Of a stretch of DNA of 64,000 bases, positions 17,135 to 25,886 are shown in pieces. The DNA comes from JAJEFO01 sp022819605. Lineage in GTDB: Bacteria; Pseudomonadota; Alphaproteobacteria; Rhodobacterales; Rhodobacteraceae. Location of the stretch: contig OZ244901.1 of the NCBI GenBank assembly GCA_965221545.1, positions 1,612,001-1,676,000 of the forward strand, written 5' to 3'. The translations under genes were made by a program, and so were the position numbers. The stretch's first letter is position 1. Every line of letters starts with the position of its first letter. Under the pieces are notes generated by a model that was not told the origin of the DNA, did not search any database, and saw nothing but the letters and a program-made list of their open reading frames with translations.

Positions 17135-20100
17135 TCAGTCGAGTTCCTCGATCCGACCCAGTGCAGTCCTGAGCCGGCCAAGCTCTTCGGCCTTGAGTGA
17201 TGCCGCTTCCTCGGTCTCGGCAATCACTTCTTCGGCTGCATTCTCGCGGAACTTCCTGTTGTCCAGGCGGCCTTGAAGCCCTGCGAACTCCTTTTCGAGC
17301 TTGCCGACAGCCTTTTCGAGGCGTGCTCGTTCGACCGCAACGTCGATCAATCCCTCGAGCGGCAGTGCGAATGTACCGCCCAGCGCTGCGATCGTCGCGG
17401 AGCCCCTGGGAGCCGCTTCCGCGTCAGTCAGGGCCTCGATGCGCGCCTGACGCATGATCATGGACTCGTTGCTCTTCCACGCCTTCTCGCCTGCCGCATC
17501 AAGGGACAGCTTGAGCAGCGGGGTCTTCGTCCTGGCCGGGACGTTCATTTCCCCTCGAACCGAGCGAACCTTCTCGATGAGATCGATGACCCAGCCGATT
17601 TCCGTCTCGGCGGCCGCATCGACGAGTTCATCGCCACAGGTCGTCCAATCCGCGTGAACGAGCATTTTCTCACGCGTCGGGGCCGAAAGCGTCCAGAGCT
17701 CCTCGGTGATGAACGGCATGAACGGGTGGAGCAGGATCAGGCTCTGATCAAGCAGCCAGGCCATGGTACGTCGCGTTTCCTCGGCATGTTCCGTGTCGAA
17801 CAGGGGCTTCGAGAACTCGACGTACCAGTCGCAGAACGTGCCCCAAACGAACGTGTAGAGCGTGTTCGCGGCGTCATTGAAGCGAAATCCGTCCAGCGCC
17901 TCGTCGACGGCGATGCGCGTCTTTGCGAGCTCGCCGATGATCCACTTGTTGACTGTCTGCGTTGCGATCGGGGTCCTGTCGTCTACCTCGAAGACGCCGT
18001 TCAACTCCGCAAACCGGGCTGCATTCCAGAGCTTGGTCGTGAAGTTGCGGTATCCGGCGACACGGCTCTCGGACAGCTTGAGGTCGCGGCCCATGGCAGC
18101 CATAGAGGTAAGCGTGAAGCGGACCGCGTCTGCGCCGAACTTGTCGACCAGCTCGATCGGATCGATGACGTTGCCGAGGGATTTCGACATCTTGTTGCCC
18201 GCAGCGTCGCGCACGAGAGCATGGACGTAGACGGTGTCGAACGGGCGGTCGCCGACCATCGCGTACTGCATCATCATCATGCGCGCGACCCAGAAGAATA
18301 TGATGTCAAAGCCGGTGACGAGAACGCTGGTCGGGAAGTATCTTTCGAGTTCAGCGGTGTTCTCGGGCCAGCCGAGGGTGCCGATGGGCCAGAGCCCGGA
18401 AGAGAACCACGTGTCCAGCACGTCGGGGTCACGGTAGAGCGGTGCCGTCCAGTCATTGCCGGACGCCGCCATTGCCGTGCTCTCCGAAATCGCCTCGTCG
18501 TATGCCATGGCGTCGGCGACGACCGCCACGTCCGCGGGGTAAAACTCTTTGGCCAGCGCAACTGCTTCGACCTCGTCGACCGCGCAGAAGGCTTTGAGTT
18601 CATCCGTGCATGGCGTTCCGTTCTTGAGATTCGGGCCATACCAGACAGGGATCTGGTGACCCCACCACAGCTGGCGGGAGATGCACCACGGCTCGATGCT
18701 CGTCAGCCAGTTGAAATAGACCTTCCTGTGCTGCTCAGGCAGGATTTCCGTCGTGCCGTCGCGGACCGCTGCCAATGCAGGCCCGACGATCTTCTCCGTG
18801 TCGACGAACCACTGGTCGGTCAGCATGGGTTCGATGACGACCTTTGAACGGTCGCCGAACGGCTGCATGATCTTCCTTGCTTCCACGAGGGGGGCGGGGG
18901 TGTCTTCGCCCTCGTCCTCCGCCGATGACTGCTTGCCAAGTCGCGGATCGCTCGCAACGGTCATGACAGCGAGGCCTTCGGCGGTAATCTGTTCGACGAC
19001 CCTGCTTCGTGCCTCGAACCGGTCAAGCCCGCGCAGGTCGTCCGGGACGAGATTGATCGCGTCCGCGCCGGCTTCGGTTAGGGTCTCCTTGCCCTCGGCA
19101 ACGCTGATCGCGACCGCCGCGGCTTCGGCATAAGGGGCGCCGTCGTCGCGCATCTGCCCCTTGGTGTCCATGAGGCGGTACATGGGAATGTTGCCGCGCT
19201 TGGCGACGATGTAGTCGTTGAAGTCGTGGGCTCCGGTGATCTTGACTGCGCCGGAGCCGAACTCGGGATCCGGGTAAGGGTCCGTGATGATCGGAATCAG
19301 GCGGCGGTGATCCTTCGGGCCGACCGGGATTTCGCAGAGCTTTCCGACGATTGGCGCGTATCGTTCGTCCGATGGGTGAACCGCGACCGCACCGTCGCCA
19401 AGCATGGTCTCAGGCCGTGTGGTCGCGATCGAGATGTAGTCCCGGGTCTCGCGCAGGGTCACGTTCCCGTCTTCATCCTTCTCGACGTACTCGTAGGTCG
19501 CGTTCCCTGCGAGCGGGTACTTGAAGTGCCACATGTGGCCATCGACCTCGGTGTTCTCGACCTCGAGGTCGGAGATCGCGGTCTCGAAGTGCGGATCCCA
19601 GTTGACCAGGCGCTTGCCTCGGTAGATGAGGCCATCTTCATGCATCTTGACGAAGGCGCGAATGACGGCGTCGTGAAAATTGCCCTCTTCACTGGAAGGC
19701 GCATCCGGCGCGCCCGACATGGTGAACGCGTTTCGGGTCCAGTCGCAGCTGGCGCCGAGGCGCTTGAGCTGCTCGATGATGGTTCCGCCGGACTCTTCCT
19801 TCCATTCCCAGACCTTCCCGGTGAATGCCTCGCGGCCCATGTCGCGCCGTGACGGCTGGCCCGTTTCGGCCAGCATGCGTTCGACAACCATCTGAGTGGC
19901 GATGCCGGCGTGATCCTGTCCGGGCTGCCAGAGCGTATCGAAACCCCGCATCCTGTGCCAGCGGACGAGAATGTCCTGCAGAGTGTTGTTGAAAGCGTGA
20001 CCCATGTGGAGCACGCCAGTCACGTTTGGCGGCGGGATCATGATGCAGAACGGTTCGGCACCGGGCCGCGCATTGGCGCCCGCCTTGAAGGCGCCCGCAC

Positions 20101-20158
20101 TCTCCCACGCTGAGTAGATGCGGGATTCGGCCTCGTGGGCGTCAAAAGTCTTGTCCAT
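17135..20158 (-). CDS. valS: Valyl-tRNA synthetase
   Basis: Class I aminoacyl-tRNA synthetase charging tRNA-Val, 1007 residues. The HIGH-type motif is PPNVTGVLHMGHAFNN near residue 45, the KMSKS motif is GNKMSKSLGN, and the connective editing domain lies between them. The C-terminal coiled-coil arm (about residues 940-1007, rich in E, K and L) is complete. ATG 20158 (MDKTFDAHEAE) is chosen because the long upstream extension is unconserved. About 265 bases of shared divergent promoter separate it from the molybdenum hydroxylase gene. Two tRNA-Val genes lie at the right end of the window. Confidence 0.96.
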   Translation of the reverse strand: MDKTFDAHEAESRIYSAWESAGAFKAGANARPGAEPFCIMIPPPNVTGVLHMGHAFNNTLQDILVRWHRMRGFDTLWQPGQDHAGIATQMVVERMLAETGQPSRRDMGREAFTGKVWEWKEESGGTIIEQLKRLGASCDWTRNAFTMSGAPDAPSSEEGNFHDAVIRAFVKMHEDGLIYRGKRLVNWDPHFETAISDLEVENTEVDGHMWHFKYPLAGNATYEYVEKDEDGNVTLRETRDYISIATTRPETMLGDGAVAVHPSDERYAPIVGKLCEIPVGPKDHRRLIPIITDPYPDPEFGSGAVKITGAHDFNDYIVAKRGNIPMYRLMDTKGQMRDDGAPYAEAAAVAISVAEGKETLTEAGADAINLVPDDLRGLDRFEARSRVVEQITAEGLAVMTVASDPRLGKQSSAEDEGEDTPAPLVEARKIMQPFGDRSKVVIEPMLTDQWFVDTEKIVGPALAAVRDGTTEILPEQHRKVYFNWLTSIEPWCISRQLWWGHQIPVWYGPNLKNGTPCTDELKAFCAVDEVEAVALAKEFYPADVAVVADAMAYDEAISESTAMAASGNDWTAPLYRDPDVLDTWFSSGLWPIGTLGWPENTAELERYFPTSVLVTGFDIIFFWVARMMMMQYAMVGDRPFDTVYVHALVRDAAGNKMSKSLGNVIDPIELVDKFGADAVRFTLTSMAAMGRDLKLSESRVAGYRNFTTKLWNAARFAELNGVFEVDDRTPIATQTVNKWIIGELAKTRIAVDEALDGFRFNDAANTLYTFVWGTFCDWYVEFSKPLFDTEHAEETRRTMAWLLDQSLILLHPFMPFITEELWTLSAPTREKMLVHADWTTCGDELVDAAAETEIGWVIDLIEKVRSVRGEMNVPARTKTPLLKLSLDAAGEKAWKSNESMIMRQARIEALTDAEAAPRGSATIAALGGTFALPLEGLIDVAVERARLEKAVGKLEKEFAGLQGRLDNRKFRENAAEEVIAETEEAASLKAEELGRLRTALGRIEELD

Positions 20159-20423
20159 GGCGTCGGTCCCTCCGTTCGGCGCACCGTTTATCGCTGCCTT
20201 GCGGCGAGGAAAAGGCCGACCGGGAATTTGTCCGGATCGCGTGTCTGGGAGGGGATGGGCCAGGTTCCCTCGCGATGCGGCAGGTGGCTGCGCCGGTCTC
20301 GGCCGTGCGAGCCGCAGAATTACGCTTCGGACGCGCTTGCCACTGCTCACGCAGTGCTTTGGGCCTCTGGACTCCGGTCGACACGAAGCTAGGGTTTGCG
20401 CAGTGACGAATTGGGAATTTCCG

Positions 20424-22712
20424 ATGGACAAGTTCGGCAAGTCGCAGCCGGTCCGGCGGCTCGAGGATCGGCGGTTTCTGACCGGTGCAGGACGGTATGT
20501 CGACGATATCGTTCCAGAAGGCGCGCTCTACGCGGTCTTTGTGAGGTCGCAGGTGGCGCACGGGCACCTGGCACCCGTGGATCTTGAGGAGGCACGCGGG
20601 ATGTCGGGCGTGAAACTTGCGATCGCCAGCGAGGATCTCGCGGCCATGGGCGTGGACTACTCGCTTGGAACGAAGGTTGTCACGAACAAGGATGGATCGA
20701 CCGCAGCCGAACCGCGTCGTCCGATCCTGGCGGAAGGCAAGGTCCGGTTCGTGGGCGATGCGGTGGCCGTTGTCGTGGCAGAGACGCAGGCGCAGGCAAA
20801 GGATGCCGCTGAAAGCGTCTTTGCCGACGTGGAGGAACTTGGAGCCAAGCTGGATCTGGCTCCTGGCGGCAACGCGATTCATGACGAGGTCCCGGACAAT
20901 GTCGCCTTTGACTGGCGGGCTGGCGATGTCGCTGCCGTGGAAGGCGCGATGGCTGGGGCCGCGCATGTCGTGACAACGCGGGTCGCGGACAACCGCGTCA
21001 TCTGCAATTCAATGGAGCCGCGCGGCTGCTTCGCGGAGTGGGACGGCGAGCGCCTGCACTTTTCCTACAGCGGTCAGGGCGTCTGGGGCATGAAGGCGGA
21101 CCTGATTGCATGTTTCGGGCTTGGAAAGGACCAGGTCAGGGTCACCACGCCTGATGTCGGCGGCGGGTTCGGCATGAAGGCCTTCGGATATCCCGAGTAT
21201 TTCGCGGTTGCGGCCTGCGCCTGGATGCTGGGTCGGCCCGTGCGCTGGATGTCCGAGCGCACCGAGGCGATGCTGGCCGACAATTCCGGCCGGGACCTGG
21301 TCTCCGACACTGCGCTCGCCTTCGATTCCGAATTCAGGATCCTGGCCTACAAGGTCAACACGTCCTGCAACCTTGGGGCCTACCTTTCGGCAGAGGCGCA
21401 GCAGATTCAGTCCGAATTGTTCGCCAAGGTTGCCATGGGAGTCTACGACGTCCAGACGGTGGCCCTGACCTGCAAGGGGTTCTTCACCAATACCGGTCAG
21501 GTCGACGCATACCGCGGCGCAGGACGGCCGGAGGCAATGCTCGCACTCGAGCGATCGATCGACAATGCCGCCCGCGTGCTCGGCGTTGATTCCCACGAAC
21601 TGCGGCGGAAGAACTTCATTCCCCCTGCAAAATTCCCTTACAAGACCGCGATCGCCGGGACTTATGACGTTGGCGAGTTCGACCGGGTTCTGACGTCCGC
21701 CGAGGAGAATTCCGATCGTGCGGGCTTCGCCGCGCGTCGCGCAGAGTCCGAGGCACGAGGACGTCTGCGGGGGCAAGGCCTCTGCTACTACATCGAATCC
21801 ATTCTTGGCGACCAGATCGAGGGCGCCAGGGTTGTCTTCGAGGAGGACGGAACCGTCAGCCTCTACGTCGGCACGCAATCGAACGGACAGGGGCACGAGA
21901 CGGTCTTTGCTACGTTCCTGGCCGATCACACAGGCATTCCGGCAGACGCGGTTCGCATCGTGCAGGGCGACAGCGATCTGGTGCCGAGTGGCGGGGGGAC
22001 GGGCGGCTCGCGTTCGGTGACGATGCAGACCGGAGCGACGCTTGCCACCGTGGCCACGATCACGAATCAGTTCGGCGAGTATCTTGCGACGAAGTTCGAA
22101 TCCAAAGACGTGGAGTTCGACGACGAACGCTTTCGACTCGATGGTTCGAACGAGACACCCACGATGCTCGAGGTTGCCGAAATGGCACGGGCCGACGGCA
22201 TGACAGACATTCTGGACGTGAAGGAAGAGTGGTCGGTCGACAACATGTCCTTCCCGAACGGTGCGCATGTCGCGGAAGTCGAGATAGATCCGGAAACCGG
22301 AACCGTGGTCGTGGACCGTTATTCCGTGACGGACGATCTCGGCAACATGGTCAATCCGCTCCTGGCCGAGGGCCAGGTGCACGGGGGCGTTGCCCAAGGC
22401 ATCGGCCAGGTCATTAGCGAGCATGTTGCATATGACGAGGACGGCCAGCTGCTGACCGCCACGTTCATGGACTACGGCATGCCGCGGGCGGGGGACGTGC
22501 CGATGATCGGGTTCGATACTGAACCCGTTCCCTCGCTCTACAATCCCATGGGCATGAAGGGCTGCGGGGAGGCCGGAACCGTCGGGGCTCTTGGCGCCGT
22601 GGCCAACGCGGTTGCGGACGCCATGGCATGCCGCGGCGTGGAGGCGGTGGACATGCCATACACGCCCGCAAGGGTCTGGCACGCGCTGAATGCAGGAGGT
22701 GATGCAGGTTAG
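20424..22712 (+). CDS. Xanthine dehydrogenase-family molybdopterin-binding subunit (form II CoxL-like)
   Basis: 762-residue large subunit of a molybdenum hydroxylase. It opens with QPVRRLEDRRFLTGAGRYVDDI and carries GGGFGMKAFGYPEYFAVAACAW. The active-site loop is AYRGAGRPEA, the form II signature; true CO dehydrogenases have AYRCSFR. The C-terminal GMKGCGEAGTVGALGAV includes the catalytic-glutamate region. The substrate is unknown; form II enzymes act on purines, aldehydes and other heterocycles or remain uncharacterised. The FAD and 2Fe-2S subunits that normally sit beside it are absent from the window, so partners must be encoded elsewhere. GTG 20403 is an alternative start. Confidence 0.88.
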   Translation: MDKFGKSQPVRRLEDRRFLTGAGRYVDDIVPEGALYAVFVRSQVAHGHLAPVDLEEARGMSGVKLAIASEDLAAMGVDYSLGTKVVTNKDGSTAAEPRRPILAEGKVRFVGDAVAVVVAETQAQAKDAAESVFADVEELGAKLDLAPGGNAIHDEVPDNVAFDWRAGDVAAVEGAMAGAAHVVTTRVADNRVICNSMEPRGCFAEWDGERLHFSYSGQGVWGMKADLIACFGLGKDQVRVTTPDVGGGFGMKAFGYPEYFAVAACAWMLGRPVRWMSERTEAMLADNSGRDLVSDTALAFDSEFRILAYKVNTSCNLGAYLSAEAQQIQSELFAKVAMGVYDVQTVALTCKGFFTNTGQVDAYRGAGRPEAMLALERSIDNAARVLGVDSHELRRKNFIPPAKFPYKTAIAGTYDVGEFDRVLTSAEENSDRAGFAARRAESEARGRLRGQGLCYYIESILGDQIEGARVVFEEDGTVSLYVGTQSNGQGHETVFATFLADHTGIPADAVRIVQGDSDLVPSGGGTGGSRSVTMQTGATLATVATITNQFGEYLATKFESKDVEFDDERFRLDGSNETPTMLEVAEMARADGMTDILDVKEEWSVDNMSFPNGAHVAEVEIDPETGTVVVDRYSVTDDLGNMVNPLLAEGQVHGGVAQGIGQVISEHVAYDEDGQLLTATFMDYGMPRAGDVPMIGFDTEPVPSLYNPMGMKGCGEAGTVGALGAVANAVADAMACRGVEAVDMPYTPARVWHALNAGGDAG

Positions 22713-22815
22713 AAGTGGTCGTCACGCAAATCCGCGAGAGCGGGTCTTGTTCAAGGACGGGACATCGCCCTGAACCTGCCTTGCGGGTTCCGGGTCCGTT
22801 ACGCGAGGACTTACG

Positions 22816-23877
22816 ATGAGTCTGAGAGCCCAGATACGCGATCTGGCCGGCTTCCTTCGCCGGACCGAGCGATCTGTGCATCAGCACACGCGAGAACCGG
22901 TCGATCATGTTGTTCTTCTCGACGGAACCATGTCAACGCTGGCCGAGGGCGAGGAGACGAACGTTGGCTTGATCTACAAGCTTCTGGAGGAAGTGGCTCG
23001 GTCAGGCAGGTTGAGCCTCTATTATGAAGCTGGAACCCAATGGTCGGACTGGTCGAAGACCCTGGATGTCATAGAGGGCCGGGGGATCAACAGGCGGATC
23101 CGTCGCGCCTATGGCTGGCTCGCCACCAGATATCGGCCCGGAGACCGGATCTTCCTGATCGGCTATTCACGGGGCGCCTTCGCGGTCCGGTCGCTGGCAG
23201 GCGTGATCGACAGGGTAGGCCTCCTGCGGCAGGACGAGGCGATTGAGCGCCTGGTGCAGCAAGCCTTTCGCCATTACCAGATCAACAACGGGGGGGAAGC
23301 GCGTGAAGTGTTTTCCGATTCGCATTGCTGGCGTGACGTGTCGATCGAGGTGATCGGCTGCTTCGATACGGTCAAGTCCCTTGGATTGCGGGCTCCCTTT
23401 GTTTGGAAGTGGTCGGAAATCAGGCACTCCTTCCACAACCATCAGCTGGGTCATCATATCAGGCACGGGTACCATGCCTTGGCCCTTGACGAGACACGCG
23501 AAGCGTTTCGGCCAATTCTCTGGGAATGCGAACCTGGCCGCGACGGGACCGTGGAGCAGGTCTGGTTTCGCGGCTCGCACAGCGATATCGGAGGCCAGCT
23601 GGCAGGCAGCAACGAGGCGCGACCGCTCTCGAACATTCCGCTTACGTGGATGCTTGAGCGGATCGAGCGAAGCGGTCTGCCGCTGCCGGCAGGTTGGCAG
23701 CAGAGGTTTCCGACGGATCCCGACGCACCTTCCGTTGGAACCTGGTCGGGATGGGGCAAGATATTTCTTGCAAGGAAAAAGCGAGTGTTCGGAACTGATC
23801 CGTCCGAGTCCGTGCACCCTTCGGCAGTGGGTCGTTCGTTTCTTGCCACGGAGGTTCGCGAACCGGTTCGCTCCTAG
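22816..23877 (+). CDS. DUF2235 alpha/beta hydrolase domain protein
   Basis: 353-residue protein of the DUF2235 family, which includes T6SS phospholipase effectors and many housekeeping-like homologues. It shows DHVVLLDGTMSTLAEGEETNV, typical of the DGTxN start, then the nucleophile elbow IGYSRGAFAVRSLAG and CFDTVKSLG. The late catalytic His region is WFRGSHSDIGGQL. No signal peptide and no T6SS genes nearby. Its TAG stop coincides with the outer TA-G end of the adjoining IS630 remnant, so the natural C-terminus may have been altered by that insertion. Confidence 0.8.
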   Translation: MSLRAQIRDLAGFLRRTERSVHQHTREPVDHVVLLDGTMSTLAEGEETNVGLIYKLLEEVARSGRLSLYYEAGTQWSDWSKTLDVIEGRGINRRIRRAYGWLATRYRPGDRIFLIGYSRGAFAVRSLAGVIDRVGLLRQDEAIERLVQQAFRHYQINNGGEAREVFSDSHCWRDVSIEVIGCFDTVKSLGLRAPFVWKWSEIRHSFHNHQLGHHIRHGYHALALDETREAFRPILWECEPGRDGTVEQVWFRGSHSDIGGQLAGSNEARPLSNIPLTWMLERIERSGLPLPAGWQQRFPTDPDAPSVGTWSGWGKIFLARKKRVFGTDPSESVHPSAVGRSFLATEVREPVRS

Positions 23878-24065
23878 AGCGTGTCCGTTCTAGTTGGAGC
23901 CATATCCGGCATTTCTGAGGTATTTCGCGCACTCCTGCGGTTCGATGCTTTCGAGAACTCCGCCAACATTACGCCAGCGCGCGTCCCGGGACCGCGCGGC
24001 GGCGTTCCGAAGCCGATGCTTGATCTTGGCAAACGCCTGCTCGATCGGGCTCAGGTCCGGACTGT
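23877..24065 (-). pseudogene. IS630-family transposase C-terminal remnant
   Basis: The minus strand encodes AHVLFLPPYSPDLSPIEQ, then AFAKIKHRLRNAAARSR and CAKYLRNAGY, the hallmark C-terminal end of IS630-family DDE transposases (the final catalytic glutamate is in SPIEQ). The N-terminal helix-turn-helix and first two catalytic aspartates are missing. The outer end, GAGCGTGTCCGTTCTAG next to a TA, looks like an IS630 terminus at its TA target. A second fragment in opposite orientation lies at 29.4 kb. Confidence 0.8.
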
Positions 24066-24732
24066 ACGGCGGCAGGAAGAGCACGTGCGCGCCGGCTGAA
24101 GGTCGCGCTCGCGCGCGGCACTGATTCGCCGGGGCGGGGGTTGCGCGCGGTCCTGGAACCTCAAGTCGCGGTTCTCGCAATCCCGGCCGACTCTCCGCAC
24201 GGGGAAGGCGGCGGAGGCGACTCCGATGAATCGATGCACTGGACGCGGGGCTGCAGTCGGCAACTTTCGCGCCCAGGTCCCAAGGTCAATGCGGGCCGCG
24301 ACGGCCTGGTTCCCGACGTGTCAACTGCGCGACAGTTCCCGCGACCCCCTGGACCCAAGCGCCTGAAGAACGAAATTCGGGCAAGGCCGCCGTTGAGGAA
24401 TTTCGTTCCTGATCGTGATCGCGGCTCGCCGCTGGCCACGCTGCGATGCGGCCAGCTCGGGGCCTCGCGGGCCGCTTCGCATCCGCAATGCGAGGAATTT
24501 TGTTCTCTTGCGGTCGCAGCGTCCAGTTTGCCCGGCCAGGACACGCCGACTGGGGATCAGCTCAACGTCATGGTCCGCTTCGAACCGCGGAAACCGCCAG
24601 TTCAGGCAAATTTGGCCTCTTTGGGTGCTTGGACACAGACAACTCAGTCGCGCACCCGGGCTCGCCGAGGCATTTCTTCACAGGAAAGCGGGGCAGGGTG
24701 TGTCTCTGAGCATTTGAAATCAGGCAAGGAAG
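24066..24732. other. Gene-free accessory DNA
   Basis: More than 650 bases without a recognisable gene; open frames lack motifs and plausible starts. It contains one perfect 11-bp inverted repeat, GAACGAAATTC at 24368-24378 with GAATTTCGTTC at 24398-24408, but no T-tract follows on either strand. The region resembles decayed mobile DNA next to the IS630 remnant. Confidence 0.5.
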
Positions 24733-25041
24733 CTATGCTGCTTCCGTCTCCTTCTCTTCCGCCTTCTCGAACGTGACCCTGTAGCCGAGCGCCTCAACGA
24801 CCCGTGACAACGTGTTGACGGTCGGATTTCCGCCAAGGCGGAACGACTTGTACAGCACCTCCCGGCTGATCCCGGCGCTCCTCGCGATCTCGGTCATTCC
24901 GCGCGCTCGTGCAATGTCGCCGATGACCGCCACGATCAACGCCGGGTCGCCGTGCTCCAGAGCGTCCTCGAGATAGATCTGCTGTGCTTCAACCGTGCCC
25001 AGGCGTTCCGTCGGATCCCACAGTTCCGTTTTTTTCGTCAT
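24733..25041 (-). CDS. HigA-like antitoxin (addiction module antidote family)
   Basis: 102-residue XRE-type antidote protein of the family paired with HigB/RelE-like killers. The N-terminal part is KTELWDPTERLGTVEAQQIYLEDALE. The HTH is at about residues 45-95 (ARGMTEIARSAGISREVLYKSF) followed by GNPTVNTLSRVVEALGYRV. ATG 25041 is preferred over TTG 25047. It overlaps the toxin gene's 3' end by about 50 bases, the usual toxin-first layout. The antitoxin appears intact while its toxin is frameshifted. Confidence 0.82.
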   Translation of the reverse strand: MTKKTELWDPTERLGTVEAQQIYLEDALEHGDPALIVAVIGDIARARGMTEIARSAGISREVLYKSFRLGGNPTVNTLSRVVEALGYRVTFEKAEEKETEAA

Positions 25042-25331
25042 CCTCAATCTCCTTTTTCAGTCTCTTGGCCTCGGCGATGTCAGCGTCCTGCCTCTTCTTG
25101 ACTCCGCCGCAGAGCAACAGGACGATGCTCTCGCCACGCCGCGTGAAGTAGAGCCGATAGCCCTGCCCGTAATGGATGCGCAACTCGCTGACACGGTCGC
25201 CAACGCTCCTCACGTCGCCCGCATGCCCCACGGAAAGCCTCCTGATACGGGCGTCAATGATCGTGACTGCGCGCGTCCTTCGGGCCGCCATGCCAGTGCC
25301 TGAACTCGGGGGTTTGCCGAACTTCCAGCAT
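24989..25331 (-). pseudogene. HigB/RelE-like toxin with 5' frameshift
   Basis: The C-terminal frame (24989-25291) encodes IDARIRRLSVGHAGDV, SELRIHYGQGYRLYF and IVLLLCGGVKKRQ, the core of HigB/RelE-type killer proteins. The expected N-terminus MLEVRQTPEFRHWHGG is present just upstream (ATG 25331) but in a different frame that ends at a TGA after ARSHDH. Loss of two bases in a GCGCGC run near 25270 explains the break. An in-frame ATG at 25291 could still give a protein lacking the first strand and helix. Toxin activity is therefore doubtful. Confidence 0.8.
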
Positions 25332-25477
25332 CTGTGAATTCATTTGTGTAATTTAGTGCACACTCCGAACTCTATCAAGAGAACGGGACAAGAGATGCCT
25401 CGTCGAGGACATCTCACTGAGCCGGGCCCGAGCGGTCACCGATTGCTCCTGGACCGCGACCTCGCCGCCGGGGCGCC

Positions 25478-25837
25478 GTGTCCCGGCTCCGACTGACGCT
25501 TGGCGGGACGCTGGCGCGGGAAACCGCGGAATTCAGCAACCTGGACTGGCGGTTGCGGGGGCTGAGCCTGGACTACGCGGGGGATCCCGGCGAGGGCTGG
25601 AGCGGATCGGTTCGGCTGGGTCTTGGCGTCGTCCGGTTCGACGAGGAGGACGCGACGTTCCTGACCCGACGCGAGGACCGGACGCGGAACGTCGGGCTGT
25701 CGCGCTCGCACCGAAGGTCTGCCCGCGTGGGCTGCTTGCCAGTCTTCGCGCTGGACTGGTCGCGGACCCGTTCGGCAGTTCCGCTGCACGACCGTGAGCC
25801 GGTCTCGTTCCGGATCGAGTTCCGCCGACTGTTCTGA
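25478..25837 (+). pseudogene. Outer-membrane beta-barrel C-terminal remnant (Slam/DUF560-like)
   Basis: About 119 residues of alternating strand-like sequence (LDWRLRGLSLDYAG, WSGSVRLGLGVVRF, VFALDWSRTRSAVPLHD) ending RIEFRRLF with a terminal phenylalanine, as in outer-membrane barrels. The pattern resembles the last strands of Slam/DUF560 surface-lipoprotein assembly modifiers. There is no signal peptide and no TPR-like N-terminal part, so this is the truncated 3' end of a larger gene. No lipoprotein client is found beside it. Confidence 0.55.
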
Positions 25838-25886
25838 AGGCGGCCTTGCCGCGACAGGGCATCCGGCAACCACCGACGCTGTTGCG

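Noticed and set aside
17273..18847. Long plus-strand open frame (over 500 codons) opposite valS
   Set aside because: High-GC antisense shadow of valS; arginine- and histidine-rich, no motifs, and valS is certain.
21009..22682. Long minus-strand open frame opposite the molybdenum hydroxylase gene
   Set aside because: Antisense shadow in GC-rich DNA; no domain, no ribosome binding site, and the plus-strand gene has clear motifs.
24368..24408. 11-bp inverted repeat GAACGAAATTC/GAATTTCGTTC as a terminator
   Set aside because: No T-tract follows on either strand and no gene ends beside it.
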